Shown: piece by piece, positions 4,763 to 5,613 of the stretch
How positions within the stretch are numbered: position 1 is the stretch's first letter
Layout of the letters: every line of letters begins with the position of its first letter
Assembly: GCA_029945985.1 (NCBI GenBank)
Contig: JAQSDP010000155.1
Span: 1-5,613 of the forward strand
Reading direction: 5' to 3'
Source of the DNA: a bacterium
Lineage (GTDB): Bacteria > Acidobacteriota > Blastocatellia > Pyrinomonadales > Pyrinomonadaceae
Length of the DNA: 5,613 nucleotides
Program-made: the position numbers and the translations under genes
Notes under the pieces: generated by a model
Databases searched by the model: none
Told to the model about the DNA's origin: nothing
Seen by the model: the letters and a program-made list of their open reading frames with translations, nothing else

Positions 4763-4963
4763 GCTTCTTGGAAGTTAAACTGCTTTTTATCTTTATGATT
4801 TCGGCCTTTCTGCTGGCCATGAACCCACGCAAAGCAGATACATTTTGTAGTTTTTATTTATGTCCGGTTTCGCGTTAGTCGCTCGCGGCTATTCTTGCGT
4901 GATTCCGCGTGAAGGGACAACTTCCCCCAACGAGAATTCATACAGAAGGAGCTTTACAGCATA
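4763..4963 (+). promoter_or_regulatory. Upstream region of the M23 peptidase gene
   Basis: About 200 bases without a supported gene. A TATGAT box at 4794-4799 matches the sigma-70 -10 element at five of six positions, but its best -35 candidate (TTGGAA, 4768-4773) is 20 bases away, so the promoter is only tentative. GCGTGA occurs twice with a 10-base period (4897-4902 and 4907-4912), which could be a regulator site. AAGGAG (4946-4951) is the ribosome site for ATG 4964, with a rather long 12-base spacer. No GGAACTT/CGTA ECF promoter is seen here. Confidence 0.35.
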
Positions 4964-5613
4964 ATGACGAAGAACGGTAAACCGTTTAGTTTCCTATTCA
5001 AACGTTCTACTAGATCCAGAATCTTCATACGCCGGGTTGAGGTCTCGAATAAGCGGATCCAAAACGGTGCGTTAGCATTTTCAGCATTCATTTTGATTTC
5101 CCTTTTTTCGACCGGCCTGTATGGCGTGGTCAACGGTGGATTTATCTCTAGCGAAGATCTCGCTTCGGCTACTGTGAACCCTGCCGGTTCTCACCTCTTA
5201 ACATCTGCCCCTGTGCAAAGGCAGAATATTGATTATTCACGGCCGGACGAGTCGGATGAGTTCTCATTCAATGCAGGCGGCCCGGTAGATCCGGACCAGC
5301 TCGATGCCGAGGGACCCGAGCTCGAGAAGGTGATGAATTCTATCAAGGCTTCGACGAACCCCTCTTATCTGCCGTCCATCTGGCCGCACGCATCTAAGAT
5401 CAACAATGAATACGGCTTCAGGCGTAATCCTTTCGGCGGTCGGACGTATGAGTTTCATGCCGGAATGGACATCGACGGCGAACGCGGTGAGATCGTCGTT
5501 GCCCCGGGTAACGGAATTGTCAGCGAAGTAGGATACAAAGGCGGCTACGGCAATATGGTCGAGATCGATCACGGTAACGGCCTCTCGACCCGCTGCGGCC
5601 ACCTCTCGAAGAT
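4964..5613 (+). CDS. Membrane-anchored M23 family (LytM-type) metallopeptidase, cut by window edge
   Basis: A peptidoglycan endopeptidase or LytM-domain regulator acting in the periplasm; 216 codons are visible. A basic cytosolic N-terminus of about 34 residues (MTKNGKPFSF...) is followed by one membrane helix (about 36-57), a low-complexity acidic linker (about 60-130) and the LytM domain. The domain begins near YGFRRNPFGG and has the zinc-binding H-x3-D motif (HAGMD, H165 and D169), the VAPGNGIV strand, GYGNMVEIDHGNG and the conserved T-R-x-G-H-L block with H213. The second zinc motif (HxH, usually HLHFE) would lie past the right edge, so activity cannot be judged. The usual aromatic residue in the YxHL block is Cys (C211) here. 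The start ATG 4964 has AAGGAG upstream. It lies downstream of the operon terminator, so it probably has its own promoter. Confidence 0.93.
   Translation, partial: MTKNGKPFSFLFKRSTRSRIFIRRVEVSNKRIQNGALAFSAFILISLFSTGLYGVVNGGFISSEDLASATVNPAGSHLLTSAPVQRQNIDYSRPDESDEFSFNAGGPVDPDQLDAEGPELEKVMNSIKASTNPSYLPSIWPHASKINNEYGFRRNPFGGRTYEFHAGMDIDGERGEIVVAPGNGIVSEVGYKGGYGNMVEIDHGNGLSTRCGHLSK

Noticed and set aside
4717..4878. Plus-strand open frame of 53 residues (starts MYRLGWRTDG) with a hydrophobic middle
   Set aside because: It runs straight through the terminator hairpin, the nearest AGGAG is about 15 bases from the ATG, and the peptide resembles no family. Probably chance.
5264..5602. Minus-strand open frame of 112 codons opposite the M23 gene
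   Set aside because: Antisense shadow of a well-supported LytM-domain coding region.

Overview
The window (about 5.6 kb, GC roughly 50-55%) looks like a chromosomal segment from a Gram-negative-type bacterium. My best guess is Acidobacteriota, Blastocatellia/Pyrinomonadaceae-like. That guess rests on the gene mix, frequent TTG starts and GACTCC-type heptanucleotide repeats next to a four-helix-bundle gene; I cannot prove it from sequence alone. No rRNA, tRNA, CRISPR array, transposase or phage gene is visible.

Left part, minus strand (1-1757): the 5' part of nrdR (repressor of ribonucleotide reductase genes) runs off the left edge. Four bases upstream of its ATG ends a four-helix-bundle (S23/IVS-type) gene. 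Upstream of that lies a gene for a multi-pass LPG-synthase-type membrane protein (UPF0104/AglD2-like, without the synthetase domain). All three read in the same direction. Short arrays of a 7-bp unit (GACTCCN) form the last codons of the four-helix-bundle gene and, in opposite orientation, the last codons of the membrane-protein gene. The four-helix-bundle gene is therefore bracketed by inverted copies.

Middle (1758-2142): about 385 bases without a convincing gene. It holds two perfect hairpins, a short minus-strand frame with coding-like character that may be a gene remnant, and at its right end a good match to an ECF-type promoter (GGAACTT, 15 bp, CGTA).

Right part, plus strand (2143-4758): a compact regulatory operon. 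It encodes an ECF sigma factor; a membrane-anchored anti-sigma factor with two tandem zinc-binding anti-sigma (ZAS) domains; a zinc-finger polytopic membrane protein (B-box-like finger, TM2-like segment, LiaF-like membrane segment) whose ATG directly abuts the anti-sigma stop codon; and a 69-residue two-helix membrane protein. The operon ends at a Rho-independent terminator (4732-4762). The promoter suggests the sigma factor activates its own operon, and the anti-sigma would hold it at the membrane until an envelope signal arrives. The two downstream membrane proteins may sense, tune or carry out the response; this is inference.

Far right (4964 to the edge): the N-terminal two thirds or so of a membrane-anchored M23 (LytM-type) peptidoglycan endopeptidase, separated from the operon by the terminator and about 200 bases of leader. 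Its cell-wall role fits an envelope-stress neighbourhood, but I see no copy of the ECF promoter in front of it.
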